A stretch of 13,921 nt of DNA from CAYVOX01 sp964453035 (GTDB lineage Bacteria; Chloroflexota; Anaerolineae; Anaerolineales; Anaerolineaceae): contig CAYVOX010000086.1 in NCBI GenBank assembly GCA_964453035.1, positions 1-13,921 on the forward strand, in the 5' to 3' direction. A program made the translations under genes and the position numbers. Below the pieces are notes generated by a model, which was given only the letters and a program-made list of their open reading frames with translations, ran no database searches and was not told the origin of the DNA. This document shows, one piece after another, positions 7,491 to 13,921 of the stretch. Within the stretch, counting starts at the first letter, position 1. The number at the start of each line of letters is the position of its first letter.

Positions 7491-8203
7491 AGGCCAAAAT
7501 CAACAAACCACCCAAAACTGGCCAGCTGTTCAAATATCCCTAGAACCAGCATCAAGCCCATGATGATGAGAAGAACGCCCATGCCGATTTCAATATAATG
7601 AAGCGCTTTCCCATAGCGTCTGAGCAACTTCGTCACCCAGCCAACCCCCAGAGCAGCAAACAAAAACGGAATCGCCAATCCAACCGAATAAGCGGTCAAT
7701 AATTGAATGCCTTGCGCCACGTTTCCAGAATATCCTGCAATCGTGTAAATCGCCCCCAACACCGGACCGACACAGGGAGACCAGCCAAACGAGAAGAAAA
7801 CACCCATCAAAGCAGAGGAAAGAAAGCTTCTCTGCATATCCTGGTTGGTTTGAGGCCGCAAATCATATTCGAGAAAGCGGATCCTGAGTAACCCGGTCAT
7901 ATGCAGCCCGAAAAGTATAACAACAATGCCCCCAATTTTTGCTATCCAGGGACGAATGTCATAAAGCAGCGCACCTAAAGCAGAAACAGCAATACCCGTG
8001 AGGATAAAAACAAAGCTAAATCCCAGCACAAATGCAAATCCGTGCGCCAGGGTTTCCCAGCGGTTGGAGCGATTCTCAATTTGGTTGAGGGCTACCGCCC
8101 TTCCGCTCAAATAGCCAATGTACGCCGGAACCAGTGAAAACACACACGGTGATAAAAACGATGCCAGGCCAGCCAGAAAAGCCAATCCAATTGTTACTTC
8201 CAT
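7487..8203 (-). CDS. ccdA: CcdA-type thiol:disulfide/cytochrome c biogenesis membrane protein
   Basis: A 238-residue protein with about six membrane helices, the size of short CcdA (the DsbD membrane domain). CcdA carries electrons from cytoplasmic thioredoxin across the membrane to reduce exported thiol proteins such as TlpA/ResA. Each half of the pseudo-symmetric protein has its reactive cysteine: C20 in FLSPCVFSLVPAY and C144 in GWSPCVGPVLGA. The ATG follows the transpeptidase stop directly (TAGATG), with the ribosome site GAGGT inside the last codons of that gene, so the two are translationally coupled. No thioredoxin-like partner with an intact CxxC is encoded in the window, so the client is unknown; the coupled transpeptidase has a catalytic cysteine and is a plausible one by inference. 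Confidence 0.93.
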   Translation of the reverse strand: MEVTIGLAFLAGLASFLSPCVFSLVPAYIGYLSGRAVALNQIENRSNRWETLAHGFAFVLGFSFVFILTGIAVSALGALLYDIRPWIAKIGGIVVILFGLHMTGLLRIRFLEYDLRPQTNQDMQRSFLSSALMGVFFSFGWSPCVGPVLGAIYTIAGYSGNVAQGIQLLTAYSVGLAIPFLFAALGVGWVTKLLRRYGKALHYIEIGMGVLLIIMGLMLVLGIFEQLASFGWFVDFGL

Positions 8204-9298
8204 CTATACCTCAATGACCTGTACTTTGGTACCTTCATATCCTGAAACTTCAATTTTTCCCGGGTCGTAGGGTGCTTCGGGGAGCGTCCACAGGAAAATC
8301 CACCTGGCATCCTCCGGTGTTGCATTAACGCACCCATGCGACATCGGCATGCCATAATTGTTGTGCCAGTAGGTGGAATGTATTGCAACCCCCCCAGAAG
8401 CAAATATAGAAGTCCAGGATACACCAAATAATTCATACCCGCTGGCAGCGGTGCCGTTTGCCATATGTAGAGAGATAAATTTACGACTGACCACATGATA
8501 CAACCCAACCGGCGTGGACCAGGCGTCCACCGCCTTACCTGAAGCGTCAAACTTTGCACCCGAGGAAATTCGGCAGTAATACACCTCGCGCTTGCCTTCA
8601 AAGCAGGTAATCGTCTGATTAGTCAGGTTGATGACAATCCGCTTTTCTGCAACCCCTGGGTTGATGGGTTGCACATCAGCCTGAAGCAGCGGTCGAAATG
8701 CGCTTGCATCACACCAGAAGATATCTCCCGGGCTGCCGTGTTTTTCAGTCACCCGATACTGGGTTTTGCCATTCACCGTTCGCAGTTCATCTATCCAGAA
8801 CAACTGGCTGTAATACAGGTAAAACGGTGTATCAGTATGCTGTTTGAGCAGCTCCGATTTGGCCGGTCCATTCGCCAGCGTGGTGGTTACGTAGGGAACT
8901 GTCACTTCAGCCCACGTCCCCTTGTTGCCATTTTGTACCGGTAACGTTTGCATCGGCGTATTGGGCTGGTTGACCACTGGCTGTAAATCCGGAGCGTAGA
9001 TGTATCCTTCGGGTGTCTCAACCCAGCGCCGGTTATTCCCGCGGTAAATATTCGGCTCACCAATCACTTCCTTTACCCACACCATAACAGCATCTTCGTA
9101 AAGGACTTTGACGGTATTGCTCTCGGGATTGGGTTTCGCTTTCACCTCAATTTTGCCCCGACACACTCTTCCCAATTTTTGGTTTTGTGGCCAATCCATC
9201 AGAAGGGAGTTCCCGCGAATTAGCGGACTTAAAAGCAATCCACCTGCCCCAATCAGGCTTTTCTTTAAAAACATGCGGCGAGAGATTTCTTGTTTCAT
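8204..9298 (-). CDS. Tat-exported L,D-transpeptidase (YkuD domain)
   Basis: A 364-residue protein. The N-terminus is a twin-arginine signal, SRRMFLK at residues 6-12 followed by a hydrophobic run to ~25, so it is probably exported folded. Residues ~42-110 look like an SH3-type domain (GRVCRGKIEVKAKPNPES, WVETPEGYIYAPDL), and the region to ~200 may hold a second. The C-terminal YkuD domain runs from about 219 (RIVINLTNQTITCFEG) and holds the catalytic set H307, H321 and C323 in IHSTYWHNNYGMPMSHGCVN. Members cross-link peptidoglycan or attach proteins to it through a cysteine acyl intermediate. The start at 9298 has no Shine-Dalgarno but lies exactly at the predicted start of transcription. The stop abuts ccdA. 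Confidence 0.93.
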   Translation of the reverse strand: MKQEISRRMFLKKSLIGAGGLLLSPLIRGNSLLMDWPQNQKLGRVCRGKIEVKAKPNPESNTVKVLYEDAVMVWVKEVIGEPNIYRGNNRRWVETPEGYIYAPDLQPVVNQPNTPMQTLPVQNGNKGTWAEVTVPYVTTTLANGPAKSELLKQHTDTPFYLYYSQLFWIDELRTVNGKTQYRVTEKHGSPGDIFWCDASAFRPLLQADVQPINPGVAEKRIVINLTNQTITCFEGKREVYYCRISSGAKFDASGKAVDAWSTPVGLYHVVSRKFISLHMANGTAASGYELFGVSWTSIFASGGVAIHSTYWHNNYGMPMSHGCVNATPEDARWIFLWTLPEAPYDPGKIEVSGYEGTKVQVIEV

Positions 9299-9304
9299 AG
9301 GTCA

Positions 9305-9333
9305 AAGATACCTGTTTTATGACTCGTTGTCAA
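9305..9333 (-). promoter_or_regulatory. Strong promoter giving a leaderless transpeptidase mRNA
   Basis: On the minus strand a consensus TTGACA (9333-9328) is followed by 17 bases and TATCTT (9310-9305), then six bases and the ATG at 9298. Standard spacing puts +1 on the A of the ATG. It lies in the 45-base gap after hutH and implies that ldt-ccdA can be transcribed separately from hutH. Confidence 0.8.
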
Positions 9334-9343
9334 TGCAATGTCT

Positions 9344-10873
9344 TTACGTCAAAAAATGTGGCTCGACAATGAGGCTGCAAACCCGGTCAATTTCCGGAGC
9401 CCACAGCGTATCCCCCGCCCGATAAGGAACAACCGCTCGGATTTTTTCATAAACCCGCCGCGTGCCACGCCCCATTTTGAGAGTTGGGTGGGCTCGCAAA
9501 CGTAAATCAAGGGCGCGTGAGGCCGTGTACAATTCAATACCCACTACCCGTATCGTATTTTGAATGATCCGTGAGGCATGCACGGCTGCCGTCAACGAAT
9601 TGGCGTTATGGTCCTCCTGCTCCCCCGAAGTGGGCAACGAATGCACCGAGTCCGGGGTGGCCAGAGTCTGGTTTTCCAGCACCAGTGAGGCTGCTGTATA
9701 TTGAGGCATCATCAACCCCGAGTTCAGACCAGCATCCCGCAGTTGATCCACCAGCATGGGAGGCAAACCGCCGCTTAATTTATCATCCAGCAATCTAAAT
9801 GTTCTCCGTTCTGAAATCGCTGCCAATTCAGAAACGGTGATGCTCACAAAATCCATCACCTGCCCTATCGGCTCTCCATGAAAATTACCCCCCGACAGTA
9901 CTTCTCCATTTTCAAAAATGAGCGGATTATCGGTAGCAGCGTTAATTTCTCGTTCGATAACATCCGTGCAAAAGGTAACCGTATCCCGCGCTATGCCGTG
10001 CACCTGAGGGGCGCAGCGCAATGAGTATGCATCTTGCACTCTACCGGCATGGTTAATCAGGGTGCTTTCCTCAACCAACTCTCGCAGATGTTCTGCAACG
10101 CCAATTTGCCCCCGCTGCCCCCGTGCCTGGTGTAACCTGTCGTCAAATGCCGGCAGGCAGCCCATCACCGCCTCCAGGCTCAGTGCCAGAGCAGAATCCG
10201 CCACCCCTAACAGATTCGATGCTTGGTGAAGGTTCATCGCAGCGATTGCCGCCGAAAAAGTGGCGCCGTTATTAATTGCCAGCCCTTCCTTTGGACCCAG
10301 AACCACCCGTTCGATCCCGGCAGATTGCATCGCGATTTTTCCGGTCATCCGTTGCCCATTAATAATCGCCCAACCCGATTCTGCCTCGAGATTGTTTTCG
10401 TCCGTCGTAAAAACCAGGGCCATGTGCGAGAGCGGAATAAGGTCACCAGAAGATCCCAGCGAACCCTGTGAGGGAATCTCAGGCACAACACCCACATTGA
10501 GCATCGCAATCAACGTTTCAACAATCACCGGTCGCACGCCAGAATACCCCTTGGCAAGCGTGTTGGCGCGCACGAGCATCGCCGCCCTGACCACCTCAGA
10601 TAAGAATGGAAGTCCAGTTCCAACAGCATGGCTGAGAATCAGGTTGCGGCTCAACCTGGATGAATCAGAAACAGGAATGCGCTGGTCTGCAAACAACCCA
10701 AAGCCGGTGTTAATACCGTAAACGGGCTTATCCATTGCCAGGATATCCAGCAACCGGTTGTGGCTGGCTATTATATTCCTTTTACCTCTCTCAGATAGCC
10801 TCACCTGCTCGTTCCCGTTAGCTACAGCAACGATTTGACCAATCGTTAATTGGCTTCCATCGATTTCAATCAT
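9344..10873 (-). CDS. hutH: Histidine ammonia-lyase-type aromatic amino acid lyase with a Ser-Ser-Gly MIO motif
   Basis: A 509-residue MIO-dependent lyase, full length for HutH, which converts L-histidine to urocanate and ammonia. Visible features are YGINTGFG with the catalytic tyrosine Y52, the HAL-type SH pair at S81-H82, the MIO region GSLGSSGDLIPLSH (137-150), NAATDNPLIF (311-320) and PTSGEQEDH with Q419-E420-D421. H82 and E420 match residues that distinguish histidine lyases from phenylalanine/tyrosine lyases. The MIO tripeptide is Ser141-Ser142-Gly143 rather than the usual Ala-Ser-Gly. No hutU, hutI or formimidoyl-glutamate enzyme is nearby, so the substrate is not certain. A clear Shine-Dalgarno AGGAG (10883-10879) precedes the ATG by five bases; the smpB stop is 23 bases upstream. 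Confidence 0.88.
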   Translation of the reverse strand: MIEIDGSQLTIGQIVAVANGNEQVRLSERGKRNIIASHNRLLDILAMDKPVYGINTGFGLFADQRIPVSDSSRLSRNLILSHAVGTGLPFLSEVVRAAMLVRANTLAKGYSGVRPVIVETLIAMLNVGVVPEIPSQGSLGSSGDLIPLSHMALVFTTDENNLEAESGWAIINGQRMTGKIAMQSAGIERVVLGPKEGLAINNGATFSAAIAAMNLHQASNLLGVADSALALSLEAVMGCLPAFDDRLHQARGQRGQIGVAEHLRELVEESTLINHAGRVQDAYSLRCAPQVHGIARDTVTFCTDVIEREINAATDNPLIFENGEVLSGGNFHGEPIGQVMDFVSITVSELAAISERRTFRLLDDKLSGGLPPMLVDQLRDAGLNSGLMMPQYTAASLVLENQTLATPDSVHSLPTSGEQEDHNANSLTAAVHASRIIQNTIRVVGIELYTASRALDLRLRAHPTLKMGRGTRRVYEKIRAVVPYRAGDTLWAPEIDRVCSLIVEPHFLT

Positions 10874-10878
10874 GAATT

Positions 10879-10883
10879 CTCCT
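10879..10883 (-). promoter_or_regulatory. Shine-Dalgarno of hutH
   Basis: AGGAG on the minus strand, five bases before the ATG at 10873. It fixes the hutH start and shows that internal genes use canonical ribosome sites, in contrast to the leaderless first genes. Confidence 0.75.
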
Positions 10884-10896
10884 GGATTCCTGAGCG

Positions 10897-11349
10897 TTAG
10901 TCGTTCCGCTGACGTTGACGCTCAAAATCACGCGCCAAATCTTTCTTGGCAATTTCGGCGCGCTTATCGTAAAGCTTTTTACCCCGTGCAATAGCCACCT
11001 CAAGTTTTGCGCGCCCTTCTTTCAGGTACACCTTCACAGGCACAATCGTCATGCCTTTCTGGCGAACAGCTTCCCACATCTGGCGCAGCTCTCGTTTGTG
11101 CAGCAGCAACCGGCGTGGACGTTTGGGGTCATGGTTGTTATAACTCCCCGGATCGTACGGTGCGATATGCGCATTAACCAGCCATCCTTGCCCCTCTTCA
11201 ATCTTGATGAAAGCCTCAGTGATGCTGATTTGCCCGGCTCGAATAGACTTAATCTCTGTGCCCTGAAGCGCTAATCCGGCTTCAAATGTGTCCAGTAGAA
11301 AGAATTCAAAGTGCGCTTTACGATTGGTTGCTACGGTTTTAACACTCAT
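10897..11349 (-). CDS. smpB: SmpB, tmRNA-binding protein (trans-translation)
   Basis: A 150-residue protein with all SmpB hallmarks: ATNRKAHFEFFLLDTFEAG (7-25), the GTEIKSIRAG loop, NAHIAPYDPGSY, the RPRRLLLHKREL segment and the GKKLYDKR start of the C-terminal tail, which reaches into the ribosomal A-site channel and becomes helical. SmpB binds tmRNA (ssrA) and delivers it to stalled ribosomes; the ssrA gene is not in this window. Length is typical. The ATG at 11349 lies six bases after a TAAAAT box and has no Shine-Dalgarno, so a leaderless transcript is likely. The MFS gene ends 18 bases upstream and hutH follows after a 23-base gap. Confidence 0.97.
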   Translation of the reverse strand: MSVKTVATNRKAHFEFFLLDTFEAGLALQGTEIKSIRAGQISITEAFIKIEEGQGWLVNAHIAPYDPGSYNNHDPKRPRRLLLHKRELRQMWEAVRQKGMTIVPVKVYLKEGRAKLEVAIARGKKLYDKRAEIAKKDLARDFERQRQRND

Positions 11350-11355
11350 GGCGTC

Positions 11356-11361
11356 ATTTTA
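11356..11361 (-). promoter_or_regulatory. -10 box of smpB placed for a leaderless mRNA
   Basis: TAAAAT on the minus strand (5 of 6 to TATAAT), then GACGCC and the smpB ATG; standard spacing puts +1 on the A. The matching -35 window (11384-11379, TTCTAC, inside the end of the MFS gene) is weak. Confidence 0.5.
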
Positions 11362-11367
11362 ACATAT

Positions 11368-12612
11368 CTACCCCCAGAGTAGAAGCACAATCCCAATCAT
11401 CGCGCGGCCAAACGCAAACACCCAGAAAGCCGATTCATAACCGATGATACTGGCTATCAAAGGCCCTCCCATCGATCCAATCAGTACCGCAGCATTGTAC
11501 GAGATGTTGTACCATGACATATGCGCCGGGCGTTCATCATCTGGCATTCTTTCCAGCAGATAATTGAACATCGTCGCGCTGACCAATCCCCACCCCACTC
11601 CGCTAAGCGCGACCACCAGCAGATAAATGGGCGTTTGATGCGCAAAGGGAATGAACATCGGAAATTCAGCCATCAACACCATGCCGATGCCCACAATTAT
11701 GTGGTTTTTCGCCCTTCGTGAGATGCGGATAACTTGTGTTGAAATAAAGAACGTCGTCACCTGGAAGAAACTCATTCCCAGGCTGATGATTTGATCGCTG
11801 TATCCCAGCTTATTAACCACAAAGAGCGGAAAAATCGGAATAACCAGGAACTGGAACAGGTGGAAAACAAAGAATATCGCGATGATTTTTAAGTAGCCCG
11901 TTTTTAGCACATCAAATCGAAACAGCATGCGCCAACTGGAACCCATCGGACGCGCTTCACTATGCAAAGCATTGCCGCCCTCAAGGCTTTTTATCCTGGA
12001 AAGGTGAAGCGTGCTGACCACGCTCCCCACCAGGCCAATGCCAAAAACAATCTGGTAACCCACCGCTAAAGAGGAGGCATCCAGGATCACACCGCAGATT
12101 AAGGTGGTCACCATCGAGGCTAAGGAAACAATAGCGTTTCGGATACTGGCAACGTAAGCGCGCCACTCCTGCGGAACAGCCTCGGCAAACAGGGCATTAA
12201 AACCCACCATCACCCCGGTCAGCGGGATAGACATCACCAGCGTGGTGATGATGATAATTTGGATTTGAATTTGCGGCAGAAATAATACCGGAATCACAAG
12301 GAAAATTGTGTAAAAAACGCGGTTGAGAATAGCTGACCACAGAACGGAACGCGAAACTGTGTGCCTGGAAATCAAAACACCAATTGGCAGCGTAAAAATT
12401 AGGTTAGCAAAAGCAGCCGTTGCCCCAAGCAAACCGACCTGGTCACCAGTCGCCCCCAGCCGGGTGGCATAGACGGAAAGAAAAGCAATCGTGCTTCCAT
12501 TGAGAACGCCGTACCAGGCAATGTCGCCAAATAAATGCAAAAAATTCCCGCGCAACTCCGCCGGGATAGGCCTGTGAGGTCGAATAATCCGGGTTATAAG
12601 CTCAAACACCAT
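11368..12612 (-). CDS. Major facilitator superfamily transporter
   Basis: A 414-residue, strongly hydrophobic protein with about twelve membrane segments in two halves, the MFS size. The loop between helices 2 and 3 (GVLISRHTVSRSVLW) is the degenerate form of the MFS signature GxLaDrxGrr, and a charged central loop (RIKSLEGGNALHSEARPMGSS, near residues 205-225) divides the halves. The second half contains the repeated loop IRISRRAKNHIIVGIG. The substrate cannot be told from the sequence; the N-terminal tail with IRPHRPIPAELRGNFLHLFGD leading into helix 1 suggests drug- or sugar-type members. The start at 12612 lacks a strong ribosome site. It is the first gene of the long minus-strand run and is divergent from the aminotransferase gene. 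Confidence 0.88.
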   Translation of the reverse strand: MVFELITRIIRPHRPIPAELRGNFLHLFGDIAWYGVLNGSTIAFLSVYATRLGATGDQVGLLGATAAFANLIFTLPIGVLISRHTVSRSVLWSAILNRVFYTIFLVIPVLFLPQIQIQIIIITTLVMSIPLTGVMVGFNALFAEAVPQEWRAYVASIRNAIVSLASMVTTLICGVILDASSLAVGYQIVFGIGLVGSVVSTLHLSRIKSLEGGNALHSEARPMGSSWRMLFRFDVLKTGYLKIIAIFFVFHLFQFLVIPIFPLFVVNKLGYSDQIISLGMSFFQVTTFFISTQVIRISRRAKNHIIVGIGMVLMAEFPMFIPFAHQTPIYLLVVALSGVGWGLVSATMFNYLLERMPDDERPAHMSWYNISYNAAVLIGSMGGPLIASIIGYESAFWVFAFGRAMIGIVLLLWG

Positions 12613-12637
12613 TGAAAGTCAATTCTCATGGATGGTT

Positions 12638-12646
12638 TGGTATAAT
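12638..12646 (+). promoter_or_regulatory. Extended -10 promoter for the aminotransferase gene
   Basis: TGG followed by a perfect TATAAT (12641-12646), an extended -10. It ends eight bases before the ATG at 12655, leaving at most a two-base leader. No Shine-Dalgarno is present, and no good -35 is seen at 17 bases, which fits an extended -10. It lies in the 42-base divergent region shared with the MFS gene. Confidence 0.65.
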
Positions 12647-12654
12647 CTCCTCCA

Positions 12655-13920
12655 ATGAAAAATCTCCAGAATTCCCTGCTTGATCCCTCAATTACCTTTC
12701 TAAACCACGGCTCATTCGGTTCAGTGCCTGCGCCCGTATTCAAACAGTATCAAGCCTGGCAGCTTGAACTTGAGCGCCAACCGGTTGAATTTCTGGGCCG
12801 TAAAGCCCCTGAACTGCTTGCGCGCTCCCGTCGAGCCTTGGGTGAATTCCTGGGCGCCGATTGCAACGACCTCGTTTACACTACAAATGTAACTGAAGCC
12901 ATCAATGTTGTGGCTCGCAGCCTCAAGCTAAACCAAAATGACGAAGTGCTGGCTTCCAACATGGAATATGGCGCGATGGACCGCACCTGGAAATTTCTTG
13001 CCCTGCAGTCTCAATTTAAGTATATCAATCATGTTATTTCTGTACCAGTCAGTTCACCCGAGCACTATATTGAAGAATTTTGGAAAGGTGTCACGCCTCA
13101 TACTCGCGTGATTTTTCTCTCTCACATCAGTTCGCCAACCGCGCTGATTGCTCCGGTCAAAGCCATTTGCGCGCGTGCCCGCCAGGAAGGTATCTTAACG
13201 GTCATTGATGGCGCTCACGCTCCCGGGCAAATTGACCTTAACCTTGCAGAATTGGGCGCAGATTTTTACGGTGCCAATTTACACAAATGGTTGTGTGCTC
13301 CCAAAGGCGCAGGGTTTCTCTACGCCCGCCCTGAAGTGCAACCGCTTGTCGAGCCCCTCATCGTCAGCTGGGGTTGGCAAAGTGAGATCCCCGGCCCTTC
13401 GCAATTCATTGATTATCTCCAGTGGACTGGAACGCGCGACATTGCTGCCTATCTCACTGTCCCGGCCGCCATTGAATACCAAAAAGAGCATGATTGGTCA
13501 CAGGTTCAGCAGCGCTGCCACCACTTAGCAGCGGTGACTCTGGATAGAATCGCTCAGTGGTCCAGGGTACTCCCAATCTACACACCGGAGTCAGATTGGT
13601 TCGCACAAATGGCAGCCTGTCCGCTTCCAGCCTCGGTTGATATTAACTGGCTAAAAGATCATCTCTACCAGGATTACCACATCGAAGTGCCAATTTTGCA
13701 GTGGGAAAATTACAGGCTGGCGCGTGTTTCCTTCCAGGCTTATAACGACGAAACCGATGCAGAAAAAGCGCGCCGCGAGGCCTACGATGCCGAACGCCGC
13801 GAGCTCTACCGCCGCTGGGACGCCGGCGACCCCGTAGTGCGCGCCCTGTGGCTCAAGACCCGCGAGTGGAGCCTCGAAGAGCTGCGCGATCTCCTGCGCA
13901 TGTTGGATATCAAGATCGAC
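12655..13920 (+). CDS. Class V aminotransferase (CefD-like), 3' end replaced by an ArgS fragment; runs off the right edge
   Basis: The ATG at 12655 opens a frame of 422 codons without a stop to the right edge. Residues 1 to ~372 are a PLP-dependent class V aminotransferase of the isopenicillin-N-epimerase-like group: FLNHGSFGSVP near the N-terminus, TNVTEAINVVARS, DGAHAPGQ with D185 (pairs with the PLP ring nitrogen) and H188, and the PLP lysine K211 in GANLHKW. Later come the QWTGTRD substrate loop and the C-terminal RLARVSFQAYNDETD, where such proteins normally end within a few residues. The reading then continues in frame into a different protein (see the separate entry). The true substrate is unknown; CefD-like proteins include cysteine desulfurase relatives and epimerases. 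Probable leaderless start. Confidence 0.85.
   Translation, partial: MKNLQNSLLDPSITFLNHGSFGSVPAPVFKQYQAWQLELERQPVEFLGRKAPELLARSRRALGEFLGADCNDLVYTTNVTEAINVVARSLKLNQNDEVLASNMEYGAMDRTWKFLALQSQFKYINHVISVPVSSPEHYIEEFWKGVTPHTRVIFLSHISSPTALIAPVKAICARARQEGILTVIDGAHAPGQIDLNLAELGADFYGANLHKWLCAPKGAGFLYARPEVQPLVEPLIVSWGWQSEIPGPSQFIDYLQWTGTRDIAAYLTVPAAIEYQKEHDWSQVQQRCHHLAAVTLDRIAQWSRVLPIYTPESDWFAQMAACPLPASVDINWLKDHLYQDYHIEVPILQWENYRLARVSFQAYNDETDAEKARREAYDAERRELYRRWDAGDPVVRALWLKTREWSLEELRDLLRMLDIKID
13762..13920 (+). other. argS: Arginyl-tRNA synthetase internal fragment joined to the aminotransferase
   Basis: From about codon 371 the translation reads ARREAYDAERRELYRRWD, then AGDPVVRALWLKTREWSLEE and LRDLLRMLDIKID. 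This matches the class I ArgS core after the HIGH region, where homologues read roughly GDPExxxLWxxxxxxSLExxxxxYxxLxVxFD. It is only ~50 residues, without the start or the catalytic motifs. GC by hand count is 103 of 151 for 13771-13921, against 71 of 150 for the preceding stretch, and codons end mostly in G or C, so it comes from a different genome or a distant locus. The join lies near 13760-13775; its exact base cannot be fixed by eye. Confidence 0.7.
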
Positions 13921-13921
13921 G

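Noticed and set aside
9344..9360. T-run at the end of hutH considered as an intrinsic terminator.
   Set aside because: The T-run encodes the last residues of HutH and has no GC-rich stem before it.
13205..13528. A 107-codon frame on the plus strand and a 70-codon frame on the minus strand.
   Set aside because: Both lie inside the aminotransferase gene in other frames, whose own frame carries conserved PLP motifs.

Overview
This window looks like a piece of an Anaerolineae-type Chloroflexota chromosome, probably from a metagenome assembly. That assignment is inferred from gene style: a NACHT-HEAT protein beside a C4 zinc-ribbon protein, a glutaredoxin-like/DUF2085 fusion, a short pgeF-yggS-yggT-DUF167 run, a Tat-exported L,D-transpeptidase beside a short CcdA, and promoters placed directly on start codons. 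Both ends cut through genes. Base composition is moderate (47% GC over the one 150-base stretch I counted by hand, 13621-13770), except for the last ~150 bases at about 68%.

Layout. (1) 1-943, minus strand: N-terminal ~314 residues of a polytopic membrane protein, possibly a GT-C glycosyltransferase; its C-terminus lies off the left edge. (2) 944-1078: divergent promoter region. (3) 1079-4284, plus strand: a two-gene unit made of a coiled-coil C4 zinc-ribbon protein and a membrane-anchored NACHT NTPase with C-terminal HEAT repeats. (4) 4281-12612, minus strand: ten closely packed genes, read in the order MFS transporter, smpB, hutH, Tat/YkuD L,D-transpeptidase, ccdA, Grx-like-DUF2085 membrane protein, pgeF, yggS, yggT, DUF167. 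(5) 12613-12654: a 42-base divergent promoter region. (6) 12655 to the right edge, plus strand: a CefD-like class V aminotransferase that runs in frame, close to its expected C-terminus, into a GC-rich arginyl-tRNA synthetase fragment. The junction is most simply an assembly chimera.

How the genes relate. Several units appear to be transcribed from promoters whose -10 box ends 6-8 bases before the ATG, giving leaderless mRNAs. The clearest is the transpeptidase gene (TTGACA-N17-TATCTT-N6-ATG); the zinc-ribbon, smpB, yggT and aminotransferase genes show the same arrangement. hutH, the DUF2085 gene and yggS instead have Shine-Dalgarno sequences, and ccdA starts directly on the stop codon of the transpeptidase gene. 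The transpeptidase, ccdA, DUF2085 and pgeF genes share a cell-envelope, thiol or peptidoglycan theme; smpB serves ribosome rescue; hutH stands alone without other histidine-degradation genes.

I see no rRNA, tRNA, CRISPR array, insertion sequence or phage gene. No defence or biosynthetic system is clear. The NACHT-HEAT pair is the nearest candidate for something poorly described, and its role is open.
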